Of a DNA stretch of 64,000 nt, positions 1 through 8,643 are shown piece after piece (the first letter of the stretch is position 1; the number at the start of each line of letters is the position of its first letter). Under the pieces are notes generated by a model. It did not search any database. It was not told the origin of the DNA and saw only the letters and a program-made list of their open reading frames with translations. The stretch spans positions 744,001-808,000 of the forward strand of contig CAVQXT010000007.1 in the NCBI GenBank assembly GCA_963717945.1, written 5' to 3'. The DNA is from FEN-299 sp963717945 (GTDB lineage Bacteria > Acidobacteriota > Vicinamibacteria > Vicinamibacterales > Fen-181). The position numbers and the translations under genes were made by a program.

Positions 1-174
1 GGTCTCCACGAGACGCCGGGACGACGACGCGTTGGCCGATTCTACACCTCCAGCTAGCCGGGGATGACAGGTTTTCTCGCCGTCCGCGCTTGTACGAGTT
101 GTCCGGGCATCCCGCCCGGGCGCCTGGGGGCGGCAAGGGCGCGGGCAACCTGACCCCGGCGAAAGGAGTGGCTC

Positions 175-981
175 ATGAAACGCCTTCTGATCGGTGCGGC
201 GCTCGCGGTGATGGTGGCAATCCTGATGATGTCGGTCGGGTTATCCGCCCAGAGGTGGGAAGGTCCCCTGCCGAACGGCGCGTCGCAAATCAACGCGGGC
301 GTTGTCCCGCCGCAGTCCACTTACCTCGGCATGACCTACGGGGAATGGGGCGCGGCGTGGTGGCAGTGGGCCTTCGCCCTGCCGCTCGACAGCCACCATC
401 CCCTCAACGACCTCACTGGCGCCAACGCGGCGGTCGGACAGTCGGGCAAGGTCTGGTTCCTGGGCGGCCTGTGGTGGCCGACCGGAGGCACACCCCCGCC
501 AGTCGGTCCGGTCACCAGACACATCACCGTCCCGGCCGGCACCTCGCTCTTCTTCCCGATCGCAAACGGCGAGAACACCTTCGTCGAGCTGCCGGGCGTG
601 AAGAGCATCACGGAACTCTGGGCCACGAACGATTGGCTTAACTCGGTGCGCGACCAGAACCTCTATGCGACGCTCGACGGCAGGAAACTACACGAGCTCA
701 CTTCCTACCTGGCCAACTCCCCGCTCTTCAAGGTGTGGCTGCCCTACGAGAACAACGCGTTCCAAATGTGGGGCCTGACGCCGACGCCTGGCATGGGCGT
801 CGCTGTCGAGCAGAACGGCGCGGGTGACAACCTCTATACGCTGAGTCCCTCGGCCGCCCGGGGCTTCTTCCTGATGGTGGAACCGCTTCCGGTCGGCAAG
901 CACCGGATCACGTTCGGCGTGAAGGACCTCGGCTGGAGCCTGGATATCGTCTACTACATCACCGTCGTCCCCGCGACGTAG
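175..981 (+). CDS. Secreted Trp-rich protein, paralogue A
   Basis: Exported protein of unknown function, 268 aa. Residues 1-26 form a signal peptide ending near SAQ. The mature part has three recognisable blocks: YGEWGAAWWQWA at about 55-66, then GQSGKVWFLGG, then ITVPAGTSLFFPI. The same blocks in the same order occur in the gene at 3506-4282, so the two are paralogues lying either side of the Ig-like lipoprotein gene. The start is supported by AAAGGAG at 162-168, six bases before the ATG. No catalytic motif is visible. The closely spaced Trp residues could suit carbohydrate or membrane contact, but that is only a guess. Confidence 0.85.
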   Translation: MKRLLIGAALAVMVAILMMSVGLSAQRWEGPLPNGASQINAGVVPPQSTYLGMTYGEWGAAWWQWAFALPLDSHHPLNDLTGANAAVGQSGKVWFLGGLWWPTGGTPPPVGPVTRHITVPAGTSLFFPIANGENTFVELPGVKSITELWATNDWLNSVRDQNLYATLDGRKLHELTSYLANSPLFKVWLPYENNAFQMWGLTPTPGMGVAVEQNGAGDNLYTLSPSAARGFFLMVEPLPVGKHRITFGVKDLGWSLDIVYYITVVPAT

Positions 982-1128
982 CACGTGCGCGACGACAGGC
1001 CGCCGCAGTTGAATCCCAATCGGGCACCCGCCGGGCCGCGTTCTCGCTGCCCGGCGGGTCAGGGCGGGGCACTTGCGCAGCTTCCGCCTCCAGCGGTCGC
1101 TACGTGCCACCTCTCGAAAGGAGCTGTC

Positions 1129-3435
1129 ATGAAGACGCGCGTACACCTCGCCCTCCTGGTCAGTGTGTTGTCGTCCGTCACGTTGCCGCTCATCGGGTGC
1201 GGAAGCACGGACCCCGCGACGACTACAGTGTCTGTCTCTCCAACGACCGTGTCGCTGAATGCCGGAGGGACCCAGCAATTCACGGCGGCGGTGACCGGGA
1301 CTTCGTCGACCGCCGTCACGTGGAGCTGCACGGGGGCGGGATGCGGCACCATCACCGCGACCGGGATGTACACGGCTCCGGCGTCGATCCCGAGCGCGGC
1401 GACGGTCACCGTGGTGGCCAGGCTGCAATTCGACCCCACGAAGTCGGACTCGGCGGAGGTACACCACGTTCCAGTCAGTGTCGCGGTGACGGAGTCAGCG
1501 GTGAGCGTCGATGAGGGAGGAACGCATCAGTTCAGCGCCACCGTCACCGGCACGTCCAACACGGCGGTCACGTGGAGCCTGTCCGGCTGTTCGCTGAGCG
1601 ACTGCGGCACGATCGATGCCGGCGGGATGTACCGGGCCCCGGCCTCGGTCCCCACCGCAGGTTCTGTCCACGTCGTGGCGACGTCGCAGGCGGATTCGTC
1701 AAAGTCCGGTACGGGCACCGTCAGTCTCACGCCGCCAGGGATAACGGTCGCGATCACCCCGGCGGGTGCGGTCGGCGTACAGGTCGGAACCACGCGGAAC
1801 TTCACGGCGACCGTCCACAACGACAGCAGCAACGCCGGAGTGACATGGTCGTTGGGTTCTTCCTGCACGCCGGCGACATGCGGGGCATTGAGCAACGCGA
1901 CGAGCACGTCGGTCACCTACACCGCCCCTGCGGCGGTACCGAATCCCGCGACCCTGGCACTCACCGCCAACTCCGTCGCCGACCCAACCAAGTGGACGAC
2001 GGTGTCCATCACGGTGACCGACGCGCGCCCGCTGCAAGGCGGGGATTACGTGTTCTCCTTCAACGGGTGGCAGCGGAATTCCTCGTTGCCCGGACGGCAG
2101 GCGATCGTGGGACGCTTTCACGTGGATGCCAACGGCAACATCACGGACGGGCTCGAGGACATCAACGCTGATTCGGGCGTGTCTCTGTCAGTACCCTTTA
2201 CGGGCACATACGTTATGGGTGCCGGCCGCTCCGGGACGCTCTCCCTCACGACGACGAGCGGCACCGTGACCTATGCCACGGAGATTGATGCCACGGGCAC
2301 GAAGGCGAACTTCAGTCGGATTGACGCGATTGACGCGCGGCCTCCCGCGTCGGGCTCGGGATATCTCGAGCCACAGAATACGAATGTCATCTCGCAGGCG
2401 TCGATTGCCGGGTCTTATGCTCTGGGGCTCTCCGCGAAGCCGAATGAGAACTCGAATCTTGCCGCGGTTGGCCGGGTGACTATTGACTCGGCCGGTGCGT
2501 TCAGTGGCGGCCTGATGGATTTCGATGAGCCTGCGGGCAACCACAACAACCTGACGTTGACCGGTTCCATGGCCGCGCCTTCAGCCGGTGCAGGGCGAGG
2601 GACGGCGGCGCTGACGGTGAATCCGCAACCGGGGACGTTTTCGGGAAACATGAATGTCGTCTACTACGTCGTCTCGCAGGACAAGCTGCTGCTCTTGCAG
2701 ACGGATAATCGCGGCGCCACCGTTACAGACCTCAGCGGTGAGGCCCAGCGCCAGACCGGAACATACTCGACCTCGTCCTTCGATGTTCCGGTCGTCTTCC
2801 GGGCGGACGGCCTGGGCTACTACGGCTACCACCAATCGGCGACGATCGGTCGGATCTCCCCAGGCGGGGACGGCACGCTGACGGGGATCCGCGACCAGAA
2901 CCTCGGTTCGGCGGTCACTCTGAACGAACTCTTCACGGGAGCTTACGCGGTCGATGCCAGCGGACGTTCGACGTTGACGTTGGGCTCCGTCAATGCGGTC
3001 GCGTATCTGTTCGGCCAGAACCAAGGCTATCTTCTGCTGGATACGGGCGAGGGCGGGATGGCAGGCAGCTTCAAACCTCAGGTGTCGGGGCCGTTCAGCA
3101 GCAGCTCAATGGCATCGACCTATCGGCACGGAGTGCCTGACGCGGTCTCGATGTTTGCCGAATGCGACGTAGGGACGACCACGTTCGACGGTATCGGTGC
3201 ATTCACGGGGTGGCAGTGGTACAGCTTCTTCACCTACGACACGGGTCTCTACTATTACACCAGTTCTTCGCAGAGCCTCAGCGGGACCTACACGATCGAC
3301 GCGAACGGACGGGGCATGATGACGATCGGCAGTTGGCCCCTGGTGTTCTGGATGGTTTCTCCGGACGAAATCGTCGCGGTCAACACCGCGAGCATTCTGG
3401 ACAGTTTGCCAGGGCTGATGCTGTACCTGAAGTGA
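1129..3435 (+). CDS. Lipoprotein with Ig-like (BIG-type) repeats
   Basis: Predicted surface lipoprotein, 768 aa. The N-terminus is a lipoprotein signal with lipobox LIGC (Cys24). Three Ig-like repeats follow at about residues 33-115, 120-205 and 207-305; each has a G-T-x-x-F-T-A-x-V strand, a VTWS strand and a Y-x-A-P-A turn, typical of BIG2-like folds. The rest holds repeated modules around GRFHVDANGNITDG, GRVTIDSAGAFSGG and GRISPGGDGTLTG, probably a beta-rich domain. The open frame extends up to 985, but the ATG at 1129 has GAAAGGAG just ahead and gives a proper lipoprotein signal. Role inferred: adhesion or surface scaffold, expressed with its two Trp-rich neighbours. Confidence 0.85.
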   Translation: MKTRVHLALLVSVLSSVTLPLIGCGSTDPATTTVSVSPTTVSLNAGGTQQFTAAVTGTSSTAVTWSCTGAGCGTITATGMYTAPASIPSAATVTVVARLQFDPTKSDSAEVHHVPVSVAVTESAVSVDEGGTHQFSATVTGTSNTAVTWSLSGCSLSDCGTIDAGGMYRAPASVPTAGSVHVVATSQADSSKSGTGTVSLTPPGITVAITPAGAVGVQVGTTRNFTATVHNDSSNAGVTWSLGSSCTPATCGALSNATSTSVTYTAPAAVPNPATLALTANSVADPTKWTTVSITVTDARPLQGGDYVFSFNGWQRNSSLPGRQAIVGRFHVDANGNITDGLEDINADSGVSLSVPFTGTYVMGAGRSGTLSLTTTSGTVTYATEIDATGTKANFSRIDAIDARPPASGSGYLEPQNTNVISQASIAGSYALGLSAKPNENSNLAAVGRVTIDSAGAFSGGLMDFDEPAGNHNNLTLTGSMAAPSAGAGRGTAALTVNPQPGTFSGNMNVVYYVVSQDKLLLLQTDNRGATVTDLSGEAQRQTGTYSTSSFDVPVVFRADGLGYYGYHQSATIGRISPGGDGTLTGIRDQNLGSAVTLNELFTGAYAVDASGRSTLTLGSVNAVAYLFGQNQGYLLLDTGEGGMAGSFKPQVSGPFSSSSMASTYRHGVPDAVSMFAECDVGTTTFDGIGAFTGWQWYSFFTYDTGLYYYTSSSQSLSGTYTIDANGRGMMTIGSWPLVFWMVSPDEIVAVNTASILDSLPGLMLYLK

Positions 3436-3505
3436 CGAGTCCGGGCCCTCGGGTCTGCCGGCGTGGACACGGCGAACTCGGCACATTGGAGGAATGGAAG
3501 AAGTC

Positions 3506-4282
3506 ATGAAGAGACACGGTAAGGGATTCTCAGGGGTTCTCACCGTTCTCGTTCTGCTCGCGTTGTCCGTGCTTGTGGCGTCGCCAGTTGCGTCTGGCCA
3601 GCAGGACAACGATCGCGGCGCCGCCAGCATCTTCCCGACAACGTCCTCGCCGTACGGCCGTACCGACGGCGAATGGATGGCGGCCTGGCAGCAGTGGGCA
3701 ACGTCGATGCCCTATACGCATCATCCGCTCTTTGATTCCGCCGACCCAAGCACCGGGCAGTCAGGCCCCGTCTGGTTCCTGGGCGGAAAGTTCTGCGCCC
3801 TCGGTGAAACATGCGGCAACAATCACGTGGTCCGGGAGATCACGGTTCCCGCAGGGACGGCACTCTTCTTCCCCATCTTCGACGTAGAGGTGTCAGCGGT
3901 CGAGATGGGAGGCGGCGATGCAAGCCGCGCCTCCATCAAGGACATCAACGGACTTCGACAAGCAGCCGAGTCGTGGGCAATGATGGCGCTCGACCTCTCG
4001 CTTGAAGTCGACGGCGAGAACGTTCCGCACCTGCAGAAGAACTTTCATGCCCAGTCCAGCGCCTTCGGATTCTACCTGCCCAAAGACGACATCTTCACAG
4101 CGGTAGGAGAGGGCACGTTCACGGAGGGCTATTATTTCCCTGGAGTCGATGATGGTTACTACGTGATGCTTCACCCGCTTGCGCCAGGAAAGACACACAC
4201 CATCCACTTTCACGTGGAATATCCAGGCAGCCCTGCGAACTGGGTGCTGGACGTGACGTATCACGTGCGGGTTCATCGATAG
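3506..4282 (+). CDS. Secreted Trp-rich protein, paralogue B
   Basis: Exported protein, 258 aa from ATG 3506 (an in-frame ATG at 3494 sits only one base after GGAGG, too close). Signal peptide to about residue 32, ending VASG-QQ. The mature part repeats the blocks of the gene at 175: DGEWMAAWQQWA, GQSGPVWFLGG and ITVPAGTALFFPIF. Between these it has its own insert with a Cys pair (FCALGETC). The C-terminus has the same beta-strand pattern as paralogue A (YYVMLHPLAPGKHTIHF-like). Function unknown. The 70-bp gap after the lipoprotein gene, and the strong hairpin right after this gene, suggest the three genes form one transcription unit that ends here. Confidence 0.85.
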   Translation: MKRHGKGFSGVLTVLVLLALSVLVASPVASGQQDNDRGAASIFPTTSSPYGRTDGEWMAAWQQWATSMPYTHHPLFDSADPSTGQSGPVWFLGGKFCALGETCGNNHVVREITVPAGTALFFPIFDVEVSAVEMGGGDASRASIKDINGLRQAAESWAMMALDLSLEVDGENVPHLQKNFHAQSSAFGFYLPKDDIFTAVGEGTFTEGYYFPGVDDGYYVMLHPLAPGKTHTIHFHVEYPGSPANWVLDVTYHVRVHR

Positions 4283-4288
4283 CGACCT

Positions 4289-4320
4289 GGCGAAGGGCCA
4301 CCGTCAGGTGGCCCTTCGCC
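4289..4320 (+). terminator. Strong hairpin, likely terminator of the secreted trio
   Basis: A perfect 14-bp stem (arms 4289-4302 and 4307-4320) with a four-base GTCA loop starts six bases after the stop codon at 4282. There is no T run afterwards, so it may act as an intrinsic terminator of the high-GC type or as an mRNA end protector. Confidence 0.7.
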
Positions 4321-4362
4321 TGCGTGCGCCTCGAGGACCCCAGGGGACTGTATGATCCGCCC

Positions 4363-5191
4363 ATGCCCATCGAGCGGATCGAAGCCCTGGACGACGAGCG
4401 GCTGGCCGACTACCGGCATGTTCCCGATCCGGAACTGCTGCGGCGCGGCGAGATCTTCGTGGCCGAGGGCCGTCTCGTGGTGCGAACGCTGCTGACACAG
4501 TCGCGCTACCGCGCCAGGTCGATTCTCCTGACCGAAGCGGCCCTTGGCGGTCTCGCCGACGTCATCGAGTCGCGGCTAGCCGACACGCCCGTGTTCGTCG
4601 TGCCGGCGAGCGCGATCGAGGGGCTCACGGGGTTCGACATCCACCGCGGCTGCCTGGCCATCGGCGAGCGACCAGAACGGTTGAACTCCGGCGCAGACGC
4701 TGGCGCACCATGCCGGCGCCATCGCGGCTGGTGGTGCTCGAGCGGATTGGCAACGCCGACAACATGGGAGGCATCTTTCGCAACGCCGCGGCATTCGGCG
4801 TCGATGCCGTGGTCGTCGGCCCTGGTTGCTGCGACCCACTCTACCGCAAGGCCATCCGGGTGTCGATCGGCGCCGCGCTTCGTGTGCCGTTCTGTCACGC
4901 CGACGCTGGCTGGCGATCTTCGAAGCGCTCCGGGCTACAGGCTTCACGCTCGCCGCGCTCGTGCCCTACGGCGGAAGCGCAGGATGTCGGACACCTGGGC
5001 GTCTTCCTTTCGTCGGGGGCCGGGTCGTCGTTCTCGCCGGTGCCGAAGGCGACGGCCTGTCGCGGGGACGCTGTCGCTGGCCGACGTGGCGCTGCGCATT
5101 TCGATGGCACCATCGCACCGAGTCGCTCAATGTCGCCACCGCCGTCGGGATCGCGCTCCATCGGCTGTTCGTGTCCGTGCCTGAGCCTTGA
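4363..5191 (+). pseudogene. Decayed TrmH/SpoU-family RNA 2'-O-methyltransferase
   Basis: Pieces of a SpoU-type RNA methyltransferase lie in three reading frames. The N-terminal substrate domain (MPIERIEALDDERLADYRH) is in one frame to about 4690. Motif 1 (NADNMGGIFRNAAAFGVDAV) follows in a second frame from about 4710. The LAIFEALRATGFTLAALVP and VVLAGAEGDGL pieces are in the third frame. LSLADVALRISMAP is back in the first, and motif 3 (SLNVATAVGIALHRL) is in the third again. At least four changes of frame in about 830 bp is far more than in any neighbour, so this looks like true decay or a locally bad consensus. All family motifs are still readable, so decay would be recent. Confidence 0.75.
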
Positions 5192-5266
5192 GCCGTGAGC
5201 CGTGAGCCTTCCTCTGCGGATGAGGTATCATGGGAAAAGTCCACTGACACACTCTAGAAGAGGGGG

Positions 5267-5759
5267 ATGGGCATGTTGATCAGCAAGAAACTGAACGCCG
5301 CCTTCAATGACGAAATCGGTCTCGAGCTGTTCGCCTCGAACCAGTACCTCAACATGGCGGCCTACCTCGAGGGGATCCCCCTCAAGAAGCTCGCCGCGCT
5401 GTTCATGAAGCAGTCCGACGAGGAGCGCGGCCACGGGCTCGAAGTTCGTCAAGTACCTGACCGACGTCGGCGGCACGGTCACGATTCCCACCATCGAGGC
5501 TCCGAAGCCCACCTTCAAGTCGGTCGAGGAAGTGATCGCGAAGTCGCTCGAGTGGGAAATCGAGGTCACCGACCGTATCAACGCGATGATGACGACGGCC
5601 GTGGCGGAGAAGGACTACGCGGCGCAGGACTTCCTGCGGTGGTTCGTCACCGAGCAGGTCGAAGAGGTGTCCACGATGGACAACCTCCTCAAGATCGTGA
5701 AGCTCTCCGGCGAGCGGTCCCTCATCATGATCGAGGCGTACCTCGCGCATCAGGGATAG
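5267..5759 (+). CDS. Ferritin (one-base frameshift)
   Basis: Bacterial non-haem ferritin, which stores iron by oxidising Fe(II) at a di-iron centre. The first part (LISKKLNAAFNDEIGLELFA to DEERGHGL) runs from 5267, with an alternative ATG at 5273. The frame then slips at about 5441. Deleting one G there joins it to KFVKYLTDVGG and on to EAYLAHQG at 5757, giving 163 aa, near the usual length. The ferroxidase residues of helix A (E-I-G-L-E) and helix B (DEERGH) and the helix D QVEEV motif are present. Start supported by AGAGGGGG. The frameshift is more likely sequence error than loss. Monocistronic between divergent or convergent neighbours. Confidence 0.8.
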
Positions 5760-5796
5760 CGAGGCGGGCCTCAGACCACCGGGCATGGGGCGGCCA

Positions 5797-6546
5797 TCAG
5801 TCGCCGTTGCCCCTGAGCAGCGCGCGGGTCGCGGGGTGGGCCGGCCGCCCGAGCACCTCGCCCGGCGGGCCCCCCTCGACGACGCGCCCCTCGGCCAGGA
5901 CGGCGACGCGCGTCGCGAACGCGTGCGCGAACGGCACGTCGTGCGTGGCCACGAGCAGCGCCCGGCCGGCGGCCGTCAGCGACGCCAGCGTGGCCGCGAG
6001 GTCGGTCCGCCTGGCCGGGTCGAGCGAGGCGGTCGGCTCATCCATCAGCAGCAGCGGCGGGTCGGTCGCCAGCGCCCGCGCGATCGCCACCCGCTGCGCC
6101 TCTCCGCCGGACAGCTCCGACGGCCTCGCGTCGAATCGCGCGCCGACGCCGATCGAGTCCAGCAGGCGTCTCGACCTCGCGTCCGCCTCGTCGCGCGCGA
6201 CGCCGAAGGCGTGGATCTGCGCGAGCGAGACGTTTTCCACCGCGGTCAGGTGCGCGAAGAGGTGGTGGAATTGAAACACCATCCCCACGCTTCGTCTGAG
6301 CGCGCCCAGCTGCGACTGGCGGGGGAGCGGTCCGGGGCGGAGCGCGAAGCCGCCGACGAGAATCCCGCCGGCGTCGAATGGCTCGAGCGCGCACACCGCG
6401 CGCAGCACGGTCGTCTTCCCGCCGCCGGAGAGCCCCATCAGCGCGACCCGTTCGCCCGCGGCGACTTCGAGGTCGACACCGTCGAGGACGGCGCGCGTTC
6501 CGCGCGAGAGCCGCAACCCGGTGATCGACAGGACCTGCGCGTTCAT
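5797..6546 (-). CDS. Polar amino-acid ABC transporter ATPase
   Basis: ATP-binding subunit of a polar amino-acid (GlnQ/HisP-like) importer, 249 aa, cytoplasmic face. Walker A is GLSGGGKTT at 38-46, the signature is LSGGEAQRVAIARAL, Walker B is LLLMDEPTASLD, and the switch His is in ATHD. Its ATG overlaps the stop of the upstream binding-protein/permease gene by four bases, so the two are translationally coupled. Together they make a complete two-gene importer. The substrate cannot be read from the sequence. Confidence 0.9.
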   Translation of the reverse strand: MNAQVLSITGLRLSRGTRAVLDGVDLEVAAGERVALMGLSGGGKTTVLRAVCALEPFDAGGILVGGFALRPGPLPRQSQLGALRRSVGMVFQFHHLFAHLTAVENVSLAQIHAFGVARDEADARSRRLLDSIGVGARFDARPSELSGGEAQRVAIARALATDPPLLLMDEPTASLDPARRTDLAATLASLTAAGRALLVATHDVPFAHAFATRVAVLAEGRVVEGGPPGEVLGRPAHPATRALLRGNGD

Positions 6547-8075
6547 GATTGCGGGGTCTTCCAGCGCCTCTCCAGGCGGCGCGCGAGCCGCGACAGCGGC
6601 AGCGACATCGCCAGGTACAGCGCGGCGCACAGGGCGCCCGGCACCACCCAGCTCCCGGTGTTGGCCGCGAAGATCTGCGTCTGCTTGGTCAGCTCGATGA
6701 CCGTGATCACCGAGACCAGCGAGCTGTCCTTGAGCAGCGCCACGAAGTCGTTGGTCATCGGCGCGAGCGCCAGGCGGAACGCCTGCGGGCCGCGGATGAG
6801 CCGCAGCACCTGCGCCTCGGTGAGCCCGAGCGTGCGCGCCGCCTCGAGCTGTCCGACCGGCACGGCCAGCAGCGCGCCGCGGTAGATCTCGCTCTCGTAG
6901 GCCGCGTAGTTGAAGCCGAGGCCGATCCACGCGGCGACGAATGCCGGCAGCCGCACGACCGACGAGAGCCCGTAGTAGATCACGAACAGCTGCAGCAGGA
7001 CCGGCGTGCCGCGCGTCACCTCCACGTACCACGTCAGCGCGAGGCGGATCAGCCGGCCGCCGTAGAGGCGCCCGCTGGCCACCGCGATCCCGACGCCGAC
7101 GGCGAGCGCCATCGAGAGGCAGGAGAGGATGACGCTGATGACGGCCGCGCGAAGCACGGCGGGGAGGTAGCGCACGGTGGCCGCCAGCGGACCGGGCGGC
7201 TGCGCCAGGCGGCCCGCCGGCAGGACGAACGCCTCCGGCGGCGCGGTGCCCTCCCGGCGGAGGAACTCGGCCTGGGCGGCGTCGAAGATCTCCCACTTCC
7301 GGTAGATCCGCTCGAGCCGGCCGTCGCGCATCGCCGCGACGAGGAGGGCGTCGATCCGGTCGCGAAGGACCTCCTGCCCCGGCGCCAGCACGCCCACGTA
7401 GTGGCCGACGGCCACCGGCGCCGGCTGGGTGATGAGGCCCGCCGTGTGCCGCTCGGCGCGCGCCGCGATGATGTGGTCCAGCAGCACCGCGTCCAGGCGG
7501 CCGTCCGCCAGATCGGTATACGGATGCACGTCGTCGTCGTAGGAGACCGGGATGATGGCGTACGTGGTGGCGGCAGCGAGCAGCATCTCGTAGGCCTGCG
7601 TGCCACCGAGCGAGCCGACTCGCCGGCCGTGGAGGTCCGCGAGCGACCTGAACCGTCCCGCGTCGGCGCGGCGGACGGTGATGACCTCGCGGAACTCGAA
7701 GTAGGGGATGGTGACGAGGAGCTGCGCGCGGCGGGCGGGCGTGTCCTCGACGCCGCTCATGCCGATGTCGAAGTCGCCGCGGCGCACAGACGCGTCGATC
7801 GAACTCCACGCCACCTGCACGAACTGCGGGGTGCGGCCGAGTCCGTCGGCGAGGAGGGCCGCCACCTCGACGTCGAACCCCCTGAGGATCGCCGGATTGG
7901 ACGGGTCGGCCTCGACGTACGGCGCGCCCCCCTCGGCGTCGCCGCCCCAGCGCAGAACGGCGCGCGAGCCGGCCGGCGGCGCGCCGGCTTGTCCCGCCCG
8001 AGCCCATAGGGCGATGGCGGACGCCAGCGCGGCGCACGCGAGGAGCACGAGCAGGAGGCGTCGAGGCCGAAGCAT
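6543..8075 (-). CDS. Fused substrate-binding protein and ABC permease
   Basis: One polypeptide of 510 aa that joins a periplasmic amino-acid binding domain to an inner-membrane permease. A signal/anchor (LLLVLLACAALASAIALWA) is followed by the binding domain (about 40-265; FDVEVAALLADGLG, DFDIGMSGVEDTPARRAQL and LDAVLLDHI are typical of this fold). The permease is at about 285-505, with the EAARTLGL loop that contacts the ATPase. The start at 8075 is the ATG just before the basic LRPRR stretch. Such fusions are known in other phyla; here the fusion replaces two separate subunits of the usual operon. Partner: ATPase at 5797. Confidence 0.88.
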   Translation of the reverse strand: MLRPRRLLLVLLACAALASAIALWARAGQAGAPPAGSRAVLRWGGDAEGGAPYVEADPSNPAILRGFDVEVAALLADGLGRTPQFVQVAWSSIDASVRRGDFDIGMSGVEDTPARRAQLLVTIPYFEFREVITVRRADAGRFRSLADLHGRRVGSLGGTQAYEMLLAAATTYAIIPVSYDDDVHPYTDLADGRLDAVLLDHIIAARAERHTAGLITQPAPVAVGHYVGVLAPGQEVLRDRIDALLVAAMRDGRLERIYRKWEIFDAAQAEFLRREGTAPPEAFVLPAGRLAQPPGPLAATVRYLPAVLRAAVISVILSCLSMALAVGVGIAVASGRLYGGRLIRLALTWYVEVTRGTPVLLQLFVIYYGLSSVVRLPAFVAAWIGLGFNYAAYESEIYRGALLAVPVGQLEAARTLGLTEAQVLRLIRGPQAFRLALAPMTNDFVALLKDSSLVSVITVIELTKQTQIFAANTGSWVVPGALCAALYLAMSLPLSRLARRLERRWKTPQS

Positions 8076-8118
8076 GGGGTCCGGGTGCGAGGGCCCATCA
8101 TACGCTACACTTGGCGCG

Positions 8119-8529
8119 ATGGATCTGCGGTCCCTGCTCCTGCCCGAGCCCCGCCGGCGGCTGCCGCACGCGCGCGCCTGGAACGTCGGCGCAAGGACGG
8201 TGCACCTCGCCGCCACCGGCATCCTGCTGGGCGGCCACTTCTTCGGGGCGCCGGCCGACGCCCTCATTTCGTGGCTGTGGGCGGCCATCGCGAGCGGGGC
8301 CATCATGTTTGGCCTCGAGCTGTACACGTCGTGCGACTGGCTCACGCAGATCGGCGGCCTGGTGGTCCTCGTCAAGGTGGCGGTGCTGTGCGTCATCCCG
8401 TTTGCCTGGTCGGCGCGGGTGCCGCTGCTGTTCGCGGTGGTCGTGCTGGCGGGTGTGGGAGCGCACATGCCCGGGAAGTACCGGCACTATTCGCTGCTCT
8501 ACGGGCGCTCGGTGAAAGACACAAGGTAG
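8119..8529 (+). CDS. Small integral membrane protein, unknown function
   Basis: Protein of 136 aa with about four hydrophobic segments (AARTVHLAATGILLGGHFF-like, LISWLWAAIASGAIMFGL, IGGLVVLVKVAVLCVIPF and LLFAVVVLAGVGAHM). It has a conserved-looking tail AHMPGKYRHYSLLYGR. It is divergent from the ABC importer gene, whose start is 43 bp away, so the two share a short promoter region. I do not recognise a characterised family. The composition argues it is real: hydrophobic runs at regular spacing and strong third-position GC. Confidence 0.7.
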   Translation: MDLRSLLLPEPRRRLPHARAWNVGARTVHLAATGILLGGHFFGAPADALISWLWAAIASGAIMFGLELYTSCDWLTQIGGLVVLVKVAVLCVIPFAWSARVPLLFAVVVLAGVGAHMPGKYRHYSLLYGRSVKDTR

Positions 8530-8552
8530 GAAGAGGCTCTGGCCTTCTTCCG

Positions 8553-8625
8553 GGCAACCCTGAAGGGTCGCCCTACCGAAACAAGGGCCGCGAGATCATC
8601 GGTAGGGCGAGGCTGTAGCCTTGCC
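8553..8625. repeat. REPIN-like inverted pair, copy 1
   Basis: Two 24-bp hairpin units face each other: 8553-8576 (minus) and 8602-8625 (plus). Each unit reads GTAGGGCG, a 5-bp stem arm, two loop bases, the complementary arm, then TGCC. The stems differ (ACCCT in the first, AGGCT in the second) but each pairs with itself. The inner ends extend the inverted repeat (CCGA and TCGG). It lies wholly in the gap between 8529 and 8644. Confidence 0.75.
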
Positions 8626-8643
8626 GTACGATGGGAGGCAGGA

